Source: Luscinia megarhynchos (lineage: Eukaryota > Chordata > Aves > Passeriformes > Turdidae). From it: a stretch of DNA of 64,000 nt. The stretch is from NCBI GenBank assembly GCA_034336665.1, contig CM067570.1, positions 25,501,002 through 25,565,001 on the forward strand. Direction: 5' to 3'. Of the stretch, positions 1 through 11,771 are shown in pieces. The position numbers and the translations under genes are program-made. The notes beneath the pieces are model-generated. The model ran no database searches and was not told where the DNA came from. It saw only the letters and a program-made list of their open reading frames with translations. The first letter of the stretch is position 1; the number at the start of each line of letters is the position of its first letter.

Positions 1-939
1 TATTAGAAATCTATATTATTAGCATTAATGGGATTGGAGTGATAAACTATGGAGGTTTCTTTGTTCTCCACCAGTAATTTCCACTTTAAACTGGACTTGG
101 ACAGAGTGTGTGTCAGAGCTTATGGCCTCTGTATTTGCCATGCCTGTTTTGTTCCTGCTTTTGACAAGCTGGTAGAAAAGTCTGGGAGTACAAGTGGAAG
201 AGGTCTTTGGAAAGAAATCCCTTAATGGAAGCTTGTTGAAGCAGCTATTTTCTTCTTCAGAGAAGAGTAAAACAGTTAATAAAATTACGTTGCTGTTGCT
301 TGATGAGTTGATCCTTAGGGCTGATGCCGTGCTTGTCCCCAGATGCAGCTGCTGCTGGCTGCAGAAAAATGGGTGAAGATTCCCCAAGCCCCCAGAGAAG
401 CTGGCACTGTGGAAGGGTTTTAATGCAACTGTGATCCCCAGCTAGCCCACATGGTCACCCCGTGTGTCTTTGCAGGACTGGGCAGACCTTGGCTGCTGCA
501 GCACCAGGAGGCAGTGCTGGGAGCTCTAGCCAGGCCTAAATTGCTTTAGTAAAAGTCACTGGCCATAGCATCAGGGATTTATAGAACAGCACAGTCTGTA
601 GTGTGGGGCTGTGGCTGTGCAGTGTGGGGCAGCTCAGCAGTGCTTTGCAGAGCGTGGTGGTGGAGGGCTGTGCATGCAGGACTGCAGAAGGGATGTGCCC
701 ATGGCCAGCAGCTGCAGCTGGAAGACTCTGGCCACCACGAGTTCAGCTGCATGGGAAGCCCTGCAAGGCAAGACCCTGTCTGGGCAAGAGGCGCCAGCAC
801 AGTCCCTGCTGGCCAGAGCATCCTGAGGAGACCTGGGGCTCCTGTCCCCTCAGGAGCTGCTGCCCAGGGGCTGTGTCCTCCCCACTAGACCAGCAGGGAG
901 GCTGGACAGGCATTGCCATGTGTCTTGCCATTCATTGCA

Positions 940-1085
940 GGACAAATGCTTATTGAAATAATTGCCTCTAACAGCTTGGGAGAGGCCATTAGGGTCTGCC
1001 CGGGCAGTGATCTACAGATAATGACTCCCTCCGAGAATTTCTCACTCCTGCAATCCTCATACCGGGTGCATTAAAGCTGACCTAC
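940..1085. promoter_or_regulatory. candidate conserved non-coding element
   Basis: This short stretch has high sequence complexity and no simple repeats. It contains ATTG/AATAATT-type homeodomain cores, and a perfect 12-bp palindrome (CTGCCCGGGCAG) lies at 996-1007. The look resembles known vertebrate conserved non-coding elements. Conservation is inferred, not measured. Confidence 0.25.
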
Positions 1086-1835
1086 AAAGAAAAATGTTTT
1101 TTTCTTTGTCTCTCAGCTTTGTCTTTTATTATTATTTTTTAAAATTCCGTGTAGAGTTTTATGAAATACTGCTATTATTGGTGCATTGCTCATTGTTTCT
1201 CAGGGTTGCACCGAAGGGTGAGCTTTGTATTTTACAGAGTGGGAGACAAGCTTGCTGTTATTTTACCTTAGAAAGAAAGGGACTGTTGAGGTGAGCTTCC
1301 ACTGAGCAGAGGGATTGTATGGGTCTCAAGCAGGGCATGCAAACCCTTAACTGAGGCACGGATGTGCCAAGTGTGATGAGAGATACTTGTTTTCATGAGC
1401 CCTTCACCAGCAGTGGCTGCAAATGTCCTCAGCAGAAGGGAATTTTCATCTGAAAACATGCAGGGTTTTTTTTAATCGAAGCCTTTTGTGAGACTGTGCC
1501 AATATGGACATAATTTTCCACAGGAAAGTCAAAGTGAATTATTTGGGTTTCTCTCTTGTTTTGATAATGGTGAAATGTCTTGTTTTGATTTCCATGATGA
1601 AAAAAAGTCTTACTCCCACCTTCTCATTTTACGACGTTTTCTGCTAACTATAAACACACCGTTCAAAACAGTTACTAATTTATCGTTATCCTTTTCTATA
1701 TATTATTTAATATCATATATATATTTTAATATGTACTGTCATGTTTTGACATCTAAGCCAAGTGTCTTTTTATTTTAGTAAAATGAAACAAAATTAAATG
1801 CCGAGGCGAAATAATTAAATGTTTGTTGAAATTAA

Positions 1836-1984
1836 ATATTTTCTTAGTTTTTGGGGGGGTTGGATTTTTGTTCTTTTGTTGTTGTTGTTGTTGGGGTTTT
1901 TTGTGGGGGAGTGTTTGGTTGATTTTTTTGTTTTTCTTGTTCATTTGGTTTTTTTTGTTTTCAGTTTGGGATTTTTTTTTTTAG
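1836..1984 (+). repeat. G/T-rich low-complexity tract
   Basis: About 150 bases are almost devoid of C and poor in A on the + strand. They comprise a run of seven G, several TTG units in a row, further G4 and G5 runs and several T runs of 6-12. Four or more G runs on one strand give some G-quadruplex potential, though the loops are long. On the other strand it is an A/C-rich tract. It could be an expanded simple repeat or the decayed tail of a retroposon inserted on the minus strand. No retroposon body was recognised next to it. Confidence 0.7.
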
Positions 1985-2439
1985 TTTTCCACTTTCTGAT
2001 GGGAAACTATATTCTAGGTGTGAGGCTGTGGAAATCACCTGTTGTCAGTCAGTGTGCTCTTGGGCACTCACATCAGAGCTAGCAATTAAAAGCAAGCAGG
2101 TTAAAAAGAGTATGAGAAAAAATCATTTCCCTTTTCAGTTAATGAGGCTTCACATGGAAGAAGAAAGGGAGGATGAAAGGCTTTGGTGTGACCTGTTGTG
2201 TAGCAGTAGCAGTGCTGAGGAAATTACTGAGGTGTGTCCATGCTTGCAGTCACCTTCTGATCAGCTCCCAGGCTGGAGTTTCTGAAGTTGTGCCCAGAAG
2301 CAATGGAGAAGGTGGGCAAGTGCCTGTGCCTGGCACAGACATCTGGCTTTGGGTGCTGGGGTTTCTGTTATCAGTGTTGCTAACTTGTTGTGTGATGCTT
2401 TCACATTGGGCTGTGGTAATGGCGTGTATACATCACACT

Positions 2440-2680
2440 TCAGAGATGCTTTTTATTGACTTAATGTGAATATTATTGTCATCGTTTATTACGGGGAAGT
2501 ATCTCGTAGTAATTGAAATACAATATGGTGCCATTAATCACTCTGAGTATGAAATGCTAACTTTAAACTGTTGATAGTATATTAAGTGCTCCTCTAACCA
2601 TGAAACAATTTGACTTGCAGTCGGATAGTTTACAAATGGCCAATGTGTAGGATTCACGGTGATTGACATTTATATGGCAG
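2440..2680. promoter_or_regulatory. candidate conserved non-coding element
   Basis: AT-rich but complex sequence with TAATTG and CATTAATCA homeodomain-type cores near 2,510-2,540. It contains no microsatellite and no open frame of note. The call is from appearance only. Confidence 0.22.
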
Positions 2681-4454
2681 TGTTCATGTGCTCGAGTTCC
2701 TGAGCAAAGTACTTTCTTTGGGATTTCTGGGAAGGTATTGGTACTTGCTGCTTCCCAGTTCCTGATGCAGAGCTGTAAAGGGATGCAAACTGCAGACATG
2801 GCCATTGTGTTTTACAGCATGTCCGCTGCAGACCTGAGAGATGTGTGGCAGACTGGATTGCCCAGTGGGCAGAGGGCTGTAAACATCACTGGCCTTCTTT
2901 CCTTGAGACTCCTGGTGAAGGAGAGCAGTAAAGAAGGGACAGTAACTCAAATAGTGAAGTTTTAGGTGAGGAGTGCTGAAATGAAACCCATTTGCTTTCA
3001 TGGGATGCTTTTCTAAATTCTCTCTCCTGTATTATGTAAAAAGGAAAAAAATGCTTTTTAAAGTAATTTTCAATTAAAACTTAATCTACATATCAAAGAG
3101 GAATGAATAATTTAAACTGATATCATTGTAAAACAATAACTGTGCCATCCACAGTGCCTTGGTGAGATGTGATAATTCACCTCCACGGCTGTCCAGAATC
3201 TGACCTCTCCTCACCACTGGCACCCCGAGAGGCGGGAGAGCAGCTCTAGCCCCACTCCTGTCTGCCAGGGGTAGCAGAGCCCTCTGTGCTCAGTGCCCCA
3301 GGATTTCAGCAAGAAGCACCAAGCCTTGGAGCCAGGCCATGTCCACCCCTGCCCTGTGGGGCACAGAGACCCGTGGGGAGGGTCAGGGGCTGTGCTGTGC
3401 AGGTGTGTGCACCAACAGGCACAGCCTGGCCAGGAGCAGGGCAGGCTGGGCAAAATACAGTATTTTAGAGAGCTCAGATGTTTGCTGCTGCTGTGGCTGT
3501 GACAAGCACTGCTATTAAACCTCTTACAGGAGCCTCACTTTTTACTGCCTGATTTAAAAGAGGTACTTCAATGGTATTCACAGGAGGGGAGAAGATGTGT
3601 AAGGTCATTTCACAGGGCACATGTTTAAAGATTTTCCAAGAAGAGCAGAGCAAGGTCTTTCTTCTGGGGAAGGAGGGGCTTTTTTTTTTTTAGCCAGAGC
3701 TTTTATTGTCAATATGTATTTTTAATAGAAGGGAAGTGATAGAAGCAGGTGACAGAGCCCACTGCAGTTCAGCTGCTGACATTTATAAAACAATGCCAAC
3801 ATCTCTTCAAAAGAGACGCTTGCTTTCCACTACTGTATTGATGTACACATTTATTTTATAGCCAACAGCAGCAAGATGAAAATGATAATGCATGAAGAAA
3901 TCCCAGAGGCACAGCCCAGTGGTTTTGCAAGGCAGCCTCTTTGCCTTTGGCATCATCTGGATGCTAAGGGTCCTGGATGAGTCAGTATGAAGCAGCACGG
4001 GCTGCTCTCACACACACTGAGTGCTCACTCCTTTTTCCTGTTTCTGGTTTCACCACCTGTGTGTATCTTAATCATCCTGGCACATTTACATTTATTTGTC
4101 AATTATGTACAAACAAACCTGGGCAGTTCGATGGCAGGTGTTGGCTGGAGAGTGCTGATCAGCTGTGAGGTTGTGTAACATGGTGGCACCAGAGAGGTGG
4201 GAAATAAGTGTACTACAGGCTATAAAAGAGGAGAGGGAACATGGGAGCATACTGGAGCAGAATAAATTTAGTGTGTGGCATCAGTATAGACTGGGGGACA
4301 GAGTAATGGTGGTGCCAGTCTGCAGCCCCTGTGTGACCAGCTCAGCCCCAGGAGTTTGCTGGGGGAGTGCTGAGGTGCCGTGGGACTCACACTGAAGAGC
4401 CCCTCTGAGGTCTAAGGGCTTCCTGTATCTGGCACTGAGGTGCCTCCTGTGCTG

Positions 4455-4471
4455 AGGAGGAGGAGGAGGAA
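4455..4471. repeat. (GAG)n trinucleotide microsatellite
   Basis: A short run of GAG/AGG trinucleotides, about five units. It has no coding context. Confidence 0.8.
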
Positions 4472-5454
4472 GACTGGTCGCACTAGGCTAGAGCCCAGCC
4501 TTGTTATCAGCTCTTGATCCAGCATTTTTGGTCATGTAAGTATAGTCCTCATGGCAGCAGGCTGACCTTCAATCCAGGAGGAGAGCTTATCACGTCTCGT
4601 AGGATGATCCTTACCACAAAGAAATCAATACAGCAATAAGCTTTTATTTCTGGATGAAAAATTAAAACAAAGAATACGCCATATCTATTGATTCTTTGAA
4701 TTTACATATTTGGATATATTTATGTTTGATGTCTGCCTTCTGTGTGCAGCTGTTTGCCAAATGTGACAGGATTTGTTTTTTAAACCTGGGGGTGAGTTCT
4801 GCCTTGTGCATTTAAAATAAGATTTCTCTAAATTATTGAATATGTCAATAAATAAAGCAGAGGAAGCAGGCAAGGAAAAACCCAGAGGTCCTTGGTGAAA
4901 GGAAGTTGTAGATGCTGATAATAGGCTCTTATAGCAGTAAAAGAGAAGTAAAAAGGGCAACTAAAAAAAAAATGGAAGGGACAAAGAGTGGAACCTGCTC
5001 TGATTTTCTCTGGATTTGATGGTATTTATTGACTTGACCGTGGACTGCATTTTTTGCTTTTCTGTGAATTTAATTCTGCCTTGTAGTGGAAGGTGAAGGA
5101 TAAGAGAAACATTTAAGTAAATGCTTCAGCGAAGGAAGGAGAGAAGCCTGAGATGTGTGGGTGTCGCAGATGTCCACAGGGTGGGGGAGCCGGGCACCAG
5201 GATGAGGGAGCCCCGGAGGAGCTGCCAGTGCCCAGGCACCAGGAAGGACAGTGCTGGGGAAACCCAAGGGACTGGCAAGGAGGGGGGGCACCAGCATGGC
5301 CAGGGGCAGGGCTGGGGGCTGCTGTGAGCACCTCAGCCCTGACCCCACTGCCCCACCAGCTCTTGGGGGAGCTGATGAATAAAACATCACATTTTACAGA
5401 ACATGTGTCCTCCCAGCCCCAACATTAAAAAGTCCCTTACTCTCCTCTCAAGAG

Positions 5455-5640
5455 ATACTGCAAGAGCAACCATTTAAATGAGCGTTACATTATTTACAAG
5501 TTTCACTATTATTAAATTAATGTTACATTCATCAGGGCTTTTGTTTTGTTTTGTTTTCAAGGCGGAGCTGTAATTTGAGCAACATATTCATCAAGTCTGA
5601 AATGGTGGCTCCAATTATTTTAACATTCATTTGCCCATTC
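5455..5640. promoter_or_regulatory. candidate conserved non-coding element
   Basis: A dense AT-rich stretch with ATTTAAATGAG, repeated GTTACATT motifs and TTAAATTAATG. GTTACATT occurs twice in about 40 bases (near 5,484 and 5,522). A short (TTTTG)n run interrupts it at 5,539-5,556. By eye it has the texture of a distal enhancer; conservation is not tested. Confidence 0.27.
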
Positions 5641-6840
5641 AGCTTCCTCTGCATCTGCTGGTTTCCTCCCCGTGGCAGTGTGTGGAAGCTGGGACACATT
5701 TGTGCTGCTCAGCTGCGAGGCTGCCACGAGGGATGAGACGGAGCGCGTTCGATCCCAGCACGGCCAAGGCCAGCGAGCATCCTCTGCAGGGGCAGCAGGA
5801 TGCTGGTTGCAAAGGCAGCACGTGCCCAGGTGTGGATCTCCTTTCTCCTCTGGCAAACCCTTCCTAAGGGTAGCAGAAAAAAGGCTTCATCGATTTGCTG
5901 GCACAGGAGCCTCAGTACAGCAGTCGTGTGCCTGTGTTGTAGCACTGCTTGTCAAAGTGAGTGTGGGCTAATTGGTCCAAATCTGAAAGGATGCTCTTGA
6001 GTGCTGGGTAAGCAACCATAAGAAAGCATCAGCCATTCAGCAACTGCTGAAAATAAGCCAGAATAGCTAAAAAAAAAATGTTTCATTATTTATTTTAATG
6101 CTGGAAGTGTAAGCTTTCCTGTCATGATCGTAAAATCTGATCATTTATTAATGCTCCTCACTTTGAGGCTACATCATGTACCATCCCCAGCCTTCTGCCA
6201 TTTCTGGCATCCTCAGCCTGGTCCCACAGCTGTGCCCTGCCATCTACCCACGCTGCTGCCCATCCCACAGCTAGTGCCAGGATCCCCCTCTTCCCAGCCA
6301 CAGGCTCTCGTACGGCAGTGGTGGGAGAAAGAGTGGACTTTTAGAAACAAAAAATCAATAACCACGGTCTGTTTTCCCTTTGTCTGCTTTCTCAGCCTGG
6401 GAGATTCACTTGAGCTTTTCACTGCAACCACAAGAGCTAATGACATGCTTTAGGTTTTGTATTTTTTTTTCTTTCCCAGATGAGAGAGGAGGATCTCATC
6501 TGATTATTTACCCGCAAAAGCTAGGGCCTCTGGGGTGGGCACAACCCAAACACCACAGGGCACCCCATAACACTGTGCAAGGAGATGGCCCTGGCGTGCA
6601 AGCACCCTTGTAGGGCTGATGTCCGTGGGATGAGCCCTGGCAGCTGTCCCAGACCCCGATTTTGTGCCTCCCTGGCACACCCCTGGGATCTCTCCAGTGC
6701 TGTGGTGGTGCAGGAGTTGTGGGGCCACATCTCTCAGGGACCAGCTGGAGCACGGGTAGGATGCATGGCTGGGGGATGGTGTGGGAGACAGGATAGCAGC
6801 ATTCAGAAAAATAATGAAATGTGGCCCCAGAAAGACCCTC

Positions 6841-6980
6841 AGCGACAGCTCCTCGGATGTGCCCGCGCTCTGTTCATTAATCTGTGATAATTAGACTTAT
6901 TTGCAGAGGTTAACAGCAGTGGCACATGGTAATTAACCACTCGTTCCCTGCCGAACAGCTCATAAAGCTTCTCAGATGCC
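6841..6980. promoter_or_regulatory. candidate conserved non-coding element (strong by appearance)
   Basis: Within 140 bases there are TTCATTAATCTG, TGATAATTAG and GGTAATTAACC, three homeodomain-type cores, plus a GTTAAC HNF1-half-site-like word. The flanks are markedly more GC-rich and less structured. The sharp island of complexity suggests constraint. It is called a candidate enhancer by inference. Confidence 0.35.
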
Positions 6981-7659
6981 ACAGGTCTGGCTCCAGGTAG
7001 TTTTGGTGCTGATGAGACCCAGTGTGGGAGGTCAGGGACACCCTCCCAGGGGGATATGTCCCCAAGACCTCTCGTTTGTCCCAGACTTGCTTCAGGGACA
7101 AGCTGCAGGAGGGGTAGGAGGAAAACAAATTGGTACCCCTCTGTTCTTCACCCCTCTCTCCTTCTGCCCAGCCTTGATGGCCAGCTGGGGGCTGTAGTTT
7201 CCCCAGAGCAGAGGCAATATTGCCCCAACACCTTCAGGGCTGCTGCAAGCAGATATTTTGGCAGCATCAGTGGAAAGGGACCAATGTACCCCCCCGTTTT
7301 TGCAGGGCACTGGAAAAATGGCATTAGAGCTACTGAGCACTGCAGTGGGTCCTGATGAACGAGATTTAGCAGAGCTGTGCTCAGCTTGACCAGTGTAGGG
7401 GTAAGGAGGGATGGAGCAGAAGGGTGGATTTTGGATAAGACTTCCCCTCCCCTTTCATCCCTTCTCCCCCTCTCTACCCCCACACCCCCCCCAGCGAAAC
7501 CCAGCTAATTAGTCAAATAGATGAGGATAGGCCAGGCAGGGAGAAGCCCCGTTGCGTGTCCTATATTAGTAACTCACGTGGGAGTAGCCAGATTGGAAGG
7601 AGATTGAAAGGGAAAATTGTAGGTGTACATGGGAAGATAAGTGGGCTAAGCCTTTCCCC

Positions 7660-7800
7660 CGGCCCCGTGTGCTGGCTCCCAACCCAAAATGATGTCATCC
7701 CTGTCGGGATGGCCAGCACACCGGGCAGCCACCCCGCATCCCGCCCGCGGCGCGACACCCGCAGGGGCTGCTCGGCCCCAGCCTCCCCATAAGTGATGAG
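7660..7800. other. small CpG-dense patch
   Basis: CpG dinucleotides are locally dense (including CGCCCGCGGCGCGAC around 7,741-7,756) inside otherwise CpG-poor intergenic DNA. It is too short for a classical CpG island. It may be an orphan CpG patch within a regulatory element; no transcript evidence is visible. Confidence 0.35.
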
Positions 7801-8130
7801 CCACGGCTCTGACAGCACTAAAGCCGTTAGCCAGCTGCCAGCAGGGAGCACGCTGGCTTTAGCCCCCAAAAAGTTGCACAGGCAGCTGCAGGGAGGGGGG
7901 CAGCTGGTACCAGGGGTTTCTGTAGGTGCTGACTGCACCCGTCTTTCTTACAACCATTGTGTCTGCACTGAGTTGCTTTGGGGATCACGAGGCCTGAATC
8001 TTCTCTGCCTTGTGTGGAGTTTATCACAGGTAAATTCTGTTCTCAGGAAGTTGCTGTGTGCTAACACCATCCCATCTGTGTCGGTGGTAAGAAATCCTCT
8101 CTGCTGCTCTGACCTGCACAGCTCAGTCCT

Positions 8131-8163
8131 ATCCCAGAGCCCAGCCCCATCCCAGAGCCCAGC
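8131..8163. repeat. 15-bp direct duplication
   Basis: The word ATCCCAGAGCCCAGC occurs at 8,131-8,145 and again at 8,149-8,163, an 18-bp period. It is a local tandem duplication without coding meaning. Confidence 0.85.
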
Positions 8164-10370
8164 ATACTGAGGTCTCCAAATGTTCAGGGGACCTTTGGAG
8201 TGGGCATCATGGAGACATGTGTCATGACTGCAGCACATCTATTGGAAAGTGTGTTGAACAAAGGAGCACAGCTAAAGCAGCAGACAGCAGCGTGGTGGGG
8301 AGATTTTCTGACCCACTAATGGGGCAAATGTCAGTACTGGGGGCCCCATGCAGTGATTTCTGCTCTTCTGTCAGTGACCAGCAGCAGACCCTTCCCTTGA
8401 GGGGTGACACACAGCCTGCAGAGTGCTGTCCTGCCACCCTGAGGGAAGCAGTAGGTGTCCCTGGGCTGGGAGTGTGCTTCAGTGATCAGTCAGGCAGGTG
8501 CAGCACAGATGCTCAGCCCTTTCTGGGAGCAGGTCAGCACTGGGTGCATGCAGTCCATGCTTTGGGAGGCAGGGCTCCCCCTCTGCCCAGCATCCTGCAT
8601 CCTGCCTGTTCTGTTCCCTGGCTGGCACTGGCAGCTCTCAGTTCCCACGCCAATGGCAACTGAGGTGACAAGTCCAGTCCTTGGCTCTGTCAAACCTACT
8701 TTCCTGACCTACTTTTCTTCACTCTGCGGTGGTGGAGCAGTGCCCAGTGTGTGCCTTGTGCTGGTGGCACTGTTGTGTGCAGGATGGCTCTGCTCCTGCT
8801 GACTGAGAGGGCAGAGCAGCTAAAGTTTCCAGGGAAAAAAAACAACAAACATGGAAATGCAAAAAGCAAGAGGAACAAAGAACATCTCCTGCTGATACTC
8901 TGCATCCAGCAGTGCCCACCTCACCCTGTGAGATCCCCCAGCCCTGCTGTTATGGGCAAAACACAGCCAGCTGCTGACCATGCTGAGGGCACTGAAGGAT
9001 GGCAGCCCAGGAAGGGCTGTCCTATTGTTCCTGTCACTGCATTCAATGCTGCTGCTTTCACCTGCAGAGTAAAAGCCAGGCAAAGATGCTGTCACCATCA
9101 CCAAGGGTTTTTTCCTTACAGTGTTTTTTGTCCTTCCAGGGTATTTTTCCTTCTGGCCCACCTTTAGCTGGGTGGTTTAGTGAACTGTGGCTTCACTGAA
9201 GTCAGTCATTTTAGGTATGCCTGCCTTTCCTTGGTGATGGTGGGGAACAGAAGAGGCAGTGCCTGGCAAGCTCTGGGCCTTGGAACGGGAAAACAATGTG
9301 AGAGGAAGCACTTCTGCTGCCAACCTCTACCTTCACAAAAAAATATTTCTCTGCGCCTGGGAAAAATCACGTGGGGAAAAATGCCCTGGGCTCACAACTC
9401 CAGGGCTGGTTTTACTGGTGTGTGGTCCTGCATCTCTCCCTCTCTTCTCTCGTCAGACTCCTTTGCCAGCTTGCTCTCGCACTTCCTCACAGCCATTCCT
9501 CACAGCTTTCCTGTCTGCCTGCTTTTCTTGCCCCAGGACATCTTCATAGTCACAGCCAAGCACCTTTGTTGCACCAGCTCCCTCTGAATCTCTCAGGCAC
9601 CATAGGTTCTGCTTGTGTGCCTGTGCTGTGCATATTTTGCTTATTGTTTCAACTGTTTGGGGTATCAGATGAGTTCACCAACTTCTTTATCCCAAATGAC
9701 AGGACACAGGAACCTCCAGAGATCTAACACACGGTTTTGCTGGTACCCAAGATTTACAGTTCACAGGATGTGCCACTGTATCCAGAAATTAAAAGCAAAA
9801 ATTCTTTCTGAATTAGACAGAAACTTAAAAACTAGCTAGACTTCCCCCAGCTGGAAGAATGTCGTAAGTGAGTTTGGGAAGCTCTCAAATCCTGGTTTTG
9901 GGCAGACACAGCAGGAGTGCAAACATGTCCTTGTGAATTTTATTTTTTTTCCTTTGGTTCAGTGACAGTTCATTGAGGAGGAGATGGAACATTTCAGGCT
10001 GGCATTTGTCAGTGCATTTCTAACTAGCTGCAAAAATGAGTGCTAGCATCTGAAGGAAAAAGATAGGCACACATGCAGTATTGGGAATAAGCATTTGGTC
10101 AGGAGGACAGTTCTCTCCCAGCTTGCTGGCAATGCTCATGGTTTCTGTGCTCCAGGATCTCCTCTTACCACCTGTCTCAGCAAAAAACTGATGCAGATCC
10201 AGGCACATGCAGCCCAAATGCAAGACCAAAATGCTGTGCTAGTGCTGGCTGGCCAGAAAGGGTCACGTGCTGACATTTTATCTGCAGCCCCCCAGCTCTG
10301 GGTCTGCACTGGAGTCCTGGCCCACTATGGCAGGGCTGTGGGCTCCCAGGGGCTGTGCTGGTGCTGCACT

Positions 10371-10386
10371 CTGCTGCTGCTGCTGC
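10371..10386. repeat. (CTG)n microsatellite
   Basis: Five uninterrupted CTG units with no coding context. Confidence 0.8.
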
Positions 10387-11746
10387 AAAGCTCTGCCACT
10401 GCTGTATTTTAATGGTCATTTGCATGGCACTGTGAGACAACCTAACACCTTATAGCAGCCAGCAGCTTTGCAGAAGGACTCTGGAAATTATGCCAAATGA
10501 TAAAAACACAGCTTGAGGGTTAACTGGAGACCCTCCTTTAAGGCACACTTCACCCCCTCCCTGGAGCCTGTCTGTGCATCCATCTGGGTGTGCTCAGCAG
10601 GCACAGAGGGCAGTCTTGTTTCTGGAAATGCTACTGGTGGCCTCAGGTTTCTAAAGTCTGAACACATAACAGAATATTGGCATTTTTGTTCTTCCACCTC
10701 TTGTTCCCTTTCTGGTTTTTTTCAGAGCTGAGTGGACCATGAGAGCAATAATAAGTACACCAGCACAGCAAAGGAAATGTGCGTACTGACAACACAAACC
10801 CATCTTCTGAGCCACAGTCCTAAAGAGCAATTTTCTGTGAAAAGATAAAAATAATGCTAAAAAACTGCTGCTCCTTGATGAGACCCACAGAAGGAAAATT
10901 AGCCTGGTGATGCAATTTTTATTTCATTAAAAAGATTCTCCCATTTTCTAACCAGCTATTGCAAAAGGATTTGCCATTAGTAACAGAAGAAGCTTCACGT
11001 CTGGTGGGGGTTTCACCATCAGACAAAAGGGAGAACTTTAGTGAGGCATTAAATGTAGATAATGGATTATCAACAGGGGGAACAGACCTTGGGAGGGTGG
11101 GTGTAGGGAGGGATGAGGACGATGAGGCATCAAGGGGCACAAAGGCAGCAGGTCAGACATCTGGGAGGGCTGCAAATAGCTCTAGGGGGGTGGCTGCTCC
11201 CTCCTCGGGCGGCTGTGCTGATCCCCTGATGCCACCCAGACACGGCAGTCAAGAGGGGAAATCAAATATTAACTGGTTCCTGCTCCCAGCCTGCATGAGC
11301 AAAACGATGAGTGAAGCAGGAGGGAGACTGGTGGAGCCAGAAGAACAGTAGGAAGCCATGCAGAAGCCAGACACTAAATTATTAGTGAGCATGAGTAGCA
11401 AAGCTTTCAAAGGCAGCTTTGACAGAGACACTAACAAAATCCCCAGGGTAAACAAGAGCCTTTGTTAAAATTAGTGTAAGACCTATGTAGCAGCTTTGGT
11501 GGATTCAAAGAGCAGCCCTGGGACGGAAGAAGGTGAGCAGGAAGAAGCCAGGAGAAAATGAAATGCCTGGAAACAGCAGCAGGGAGACCTAGCAGAGCTG
11601 AGCAAATCCAGGGAGAAGGAAGATTTGCAGTTAATGATGCTCCATCCTGCCCAGCAGCCCCAGCCTGGAGCAGGACCCCGGGCATGTGGCAGGCCCAGAT
11701 ATTCAGCATGAGGGGAAGACCCTCTGGAACAGCCTGAACTGCTGGT

Positions 11747-11771
11747 TATTTGGTACTTGCAGTACCAAATA
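11747..11771. repeat. perfect inverted repeat (10-bp arms, 5-nt loop)
   Basis: The left arm TATTTGGTAC (11,747-11,756) is the exact reverse complement of the right arm GTACCAAATA (11,762-11,771), separated by TTGCA. It could be a regulatory palindrome, a small hairpin or coincidence. No transposon termini flank it. Confidence 0.85.

Larger units (their letters stand above)
1..6840. other. intergenic block A, no gene seen
   Basis: No exon could be supported on either strand. Open frames are short, overlap each other in several frames and show no recognisable domain. The block mixes GC-richer stretches (600-900, 3,180-3,450, 5,150-5,360) with AT-rich stretches. It contains a G/T-rich low-complexity tract and AT-rich candidate conserved elements listed separately. 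Small simple repeats are present: (GAG)n at 4,455-4,471 and a (TTTTG)3-like run near 5,539-5,556. Confidence 0.6.

Noticed and set aside
1753..1944. Minus-strand ORF with polyglutamine/asparagine-like run
   Set aside because: It is the translation of the G/T-rich low-complexity tract.
5747..5756. GTTCGATCCC, a tRNA B-box-like word
   Set aside because: No matching A-box at the right distance and no cloverleaf could be folded around it.
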